7,186 nucleotides of DNA. Origin: Gemmatimonadota bacterium (GTDB lineage: Bacteria > Gemmatimonadota > Gemmatimonadetes > Longimicrobiales > Gaopeijiaceae). The stretch is from contig RFGQ01000669.1 of NCBI GenBank assembly GCA_003695865.1, positions 1 through 7,186 of the forward strand, read 5' to 3'. The position numbers and the translations under genes are program-made. Under the pieces are notes generated by a model. It did no database searches, was not told where the DNA came from, and worked only from the letters and a program-made list of their open reading frames with translations. Shown here piece after piece: positions 6,901 to 7,186 of the stretch; position 1 is the first letter of the stretch; every line of letters begins with the position of its first letter.

Positions 6901-7186
6901 GCGCAGACAGGACGCGCGGCGGCTCATCCGGTGGCTGACCCGGTTGGAGCGCGAGCTCGAGCGCGGCCGGGTGAGGGCGGCCAGGGGCCTCCTGAGGGGA
7001 TTCGCGGCCCACGTACGTGCCCTGACCCGAGGACGACACGCTCGCATCGACCGCGACCTGGCGGCCGAACTGCTCCGCCTCGCGAAGGAGCTGGAGACTC
7101 AGCTGGAGGAGCGGTCGGATCGGCGCCGACCGAGCGCGAAGAGTGCGAAGAGTGCGAAGAGCTCGAAGAGCTCGAAGAGTTCGAAG
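3962..7186 (+). CDS. Large multidomain surface lipoprotein: HAF-like repeats, PKD/Ig domains, FIMAH-like C-terminus (3' end missing)
   Basis: The frame is open from ATG 3962 (GGAGGG at 3952-3957) to the last base, 1075 codons without a stop. Residues 1-19 form a lipoprotein signal peptide with lipobox VTAC, Cys19 the lipidation site, followed by an Ala/Pro/Thr linker. Residues about 80-130 and 325-392 carry HAF-like repeats (VNQAGEAVGH...AVWD; IDPDGNVVGAQNGKPYLW), typical of exported propeller-like proteins. Between them lie four Cys (139, 146, 156, 164), probably two disulphides, and an aromatic/acidic patch (260-275). Several beta-sandwich domains follow: about 395-480, 481-592, a clear PKD at 593-677 (TYEWDFGEG), 678-770, 771-856, and 857-957 (NWGDG). 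DxDG[DE]-type motifs at 421, 620 and 800 suggest calcium sites. Residues about 958-1050 are helical and resemble the FIMAH domain; a basic Ser/Ala/Lys tail starts at 1058. Likely binding or adhesion at the cell surface; no catalytic motif seen. The upstream 11-bp repeat suggests control by the adjacent regulator. Confidence 0.9.
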   Translation, partial: MSSSRLGFIVALAAVVTACDTVEQPFAPTAAAEAPLAGSASTTPLTVTAAVASGPAYEPGVFRQEGNHLVRALNTGGGRGWVFEVNQAGEAVGHVNGTAAVWDLEANTLTTFPGVPRLMYINEHGIAVSDGFPNGPFRCDVRAGTCEPIVATVVACEPTPGPACSTTTYPAARLDSEYRPLAIADDGGIFGYHVRLSPLGNLRHNMLRIRNDTARWEDSNRDFNQDRIAYTATGNGLFRHSPINPFGESFQDMAEPVYDEFWDFFDWSFFDLGEYPIGRAFDDFDPPIIDESAAGQVGFRVEVGNDTPFPWAEVGSQRWDFGAEAGMALGIDPDGNVVGAQNGKPYLWKPPSGTRVKLMTFREVPRDARAYDLTSPRRIVGVEDDAPRVWTIKANPTAVSVEGPDSVVEGTGGAWTVSATDPDGESLTYAIVAADGTETPLPEGRFTGKLRDDGTLTWRLRARNRSGTFTDLFHSVPVVNHPPEPTGLLLGNADIFGRTEPFVIPAGIRLDFQGRFEERGLLDIVTAHLLDAQGDTLATFTVQTVPDNTTRLFFGSWTVPEGEHEGLRFVLRDDDGGEGTIPLPVFRTFGANSPPTVALEPAAPTVLEGGEVTFTATANDADGDELTYEWDFGEGFSAGGPTASRTYADDGQFSVTVRVSDGMQAATATATVDVVNVGVSILRAAYRGDPSVIQLGDELTVEVDFEDPGVLDEHTLSVHWSDGVVTAGTVSGRTATASRTFTEGGVVNATVRLTEVGGATAVTGLGDVRINRPPTLDLPPTRTEHEGTVVVLDALVLAADPDGEPLSFLWTLPDGSTSAAATVPVALAQDGESVVGLEATDPTGATARGEIRFAVLNVAPSELQAALDAAEVAVGETVTVSGTFRDPGLLDTHTVTVNWGDGTTATLSPARDGEVWSFTGEHTYQAVGEFGVAVTVVDERGAGIGPESAGIISVTRADDPVFLLTELVERVKAAEASGELRRQDARRLIRWLTRLERELERGRVRAARGLLRGFAAHVRALTRGRHARIDRDLAAELLRLAKELETQLEERSDRRRPSAKSAKSAKSSKSSKSSK
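7133..7186 (+). repeat. Six tandem 9-bp repeats encoding (Ser-Ala/Ser-Lys)n
   Basis: Six contiguous 9-base units of the form AG(C/T)-(G/T)CG-AAG run to the last base of the window, so the array may be longer. Units 1-3 encode Ser-Ala-Lys and units 4-6 Ser-Ser-Lys. They differ only at the third base of the first codon and the first base of the second, implying recent slippage or duplication. Gain or loss of a unit keeps the reading frame and changes only tail length. Confidence 0.9.

Noticed and set aside
5084..7039. 651-codon open frame on the minus strand opposite the lipoprotein gene
   Set aside because: The opposite plus strand has a continuous frame with a lipobox, PKD motifs and repeated domains. 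The antisense translation is rich in Arg, Gly, His and Asp without any recognisable fold, the usual shadow of GC-biased third positions.

Overview
The window is GC-rich bacterial DNA with strong G/C preference at third codon positions and dense, mostly plus-strand coding. The best phylum guess is Gemmatimonadota or a similar high-GC lineage. That rests on the style of the long lipoprotein (short signal peptide ending in an ACD lipobox, a Pro/Ala-rich linker, HAF-like and PKD-like repeats, a helical FIMAH-like C-terminus) and on a 7TM hybrid kinase. It is inference; no marker gene is present.

Left part (1-776): the 3' end of an unrecognised gene stops at 170 and is followed by a perfect 9-bp stem-loop. 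Next is a compact unit that gene finders would skip: an 8-bp hairpin whose 3' arm overlaps a Shine-Dalgarno sequence, a 20-codon ORF for a cationic amphipathic peptide (319-381), and a hairpin plus CTTTT on the same strand. That last hairpin lies inside the 3' end of a convergent gene (388-603, minus) for a small CopZ/MerP-like heavy-metal-binding protein.

Middle part (777-3703): a two-gene two-component operon. The first gene encodes a 747-residue membrane hybrid histidine kinase (seven predicted TM helices, PAS, HisKA, HATPase, C-terminal receiver). The second, overlapping it by ATGA, encodes a 228-residue OmpR/PhoB-type response regulator.

Right part (3704-7186): a 258-base intergenic region holds two TTAACG copies exactly 11 bp apart, the spacing expected for an OmpR/PhoB-family DNA site. 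A very long gene follows from 3962 and runs off the window (at least 1075 codons). Its product is an exported lipoprotein: HAF-like repeats, an aromatic/acidic insert, several Ig/PKD-type domains, a helical C-terminal domain, and a Ser/Ala/Lys tail encoded by six tandem 9-bp repeats that reach the last base.

A working model (inference) is that the kinase senses an envelope or membrane signal, passes phosphate to the OmpR-type regulator, and the regulator controls the neighbouring surface lipoprotein through the 11-bp-period repeat. No tRNA, rRNA, CRISPR array, transposase or integrase was seen.
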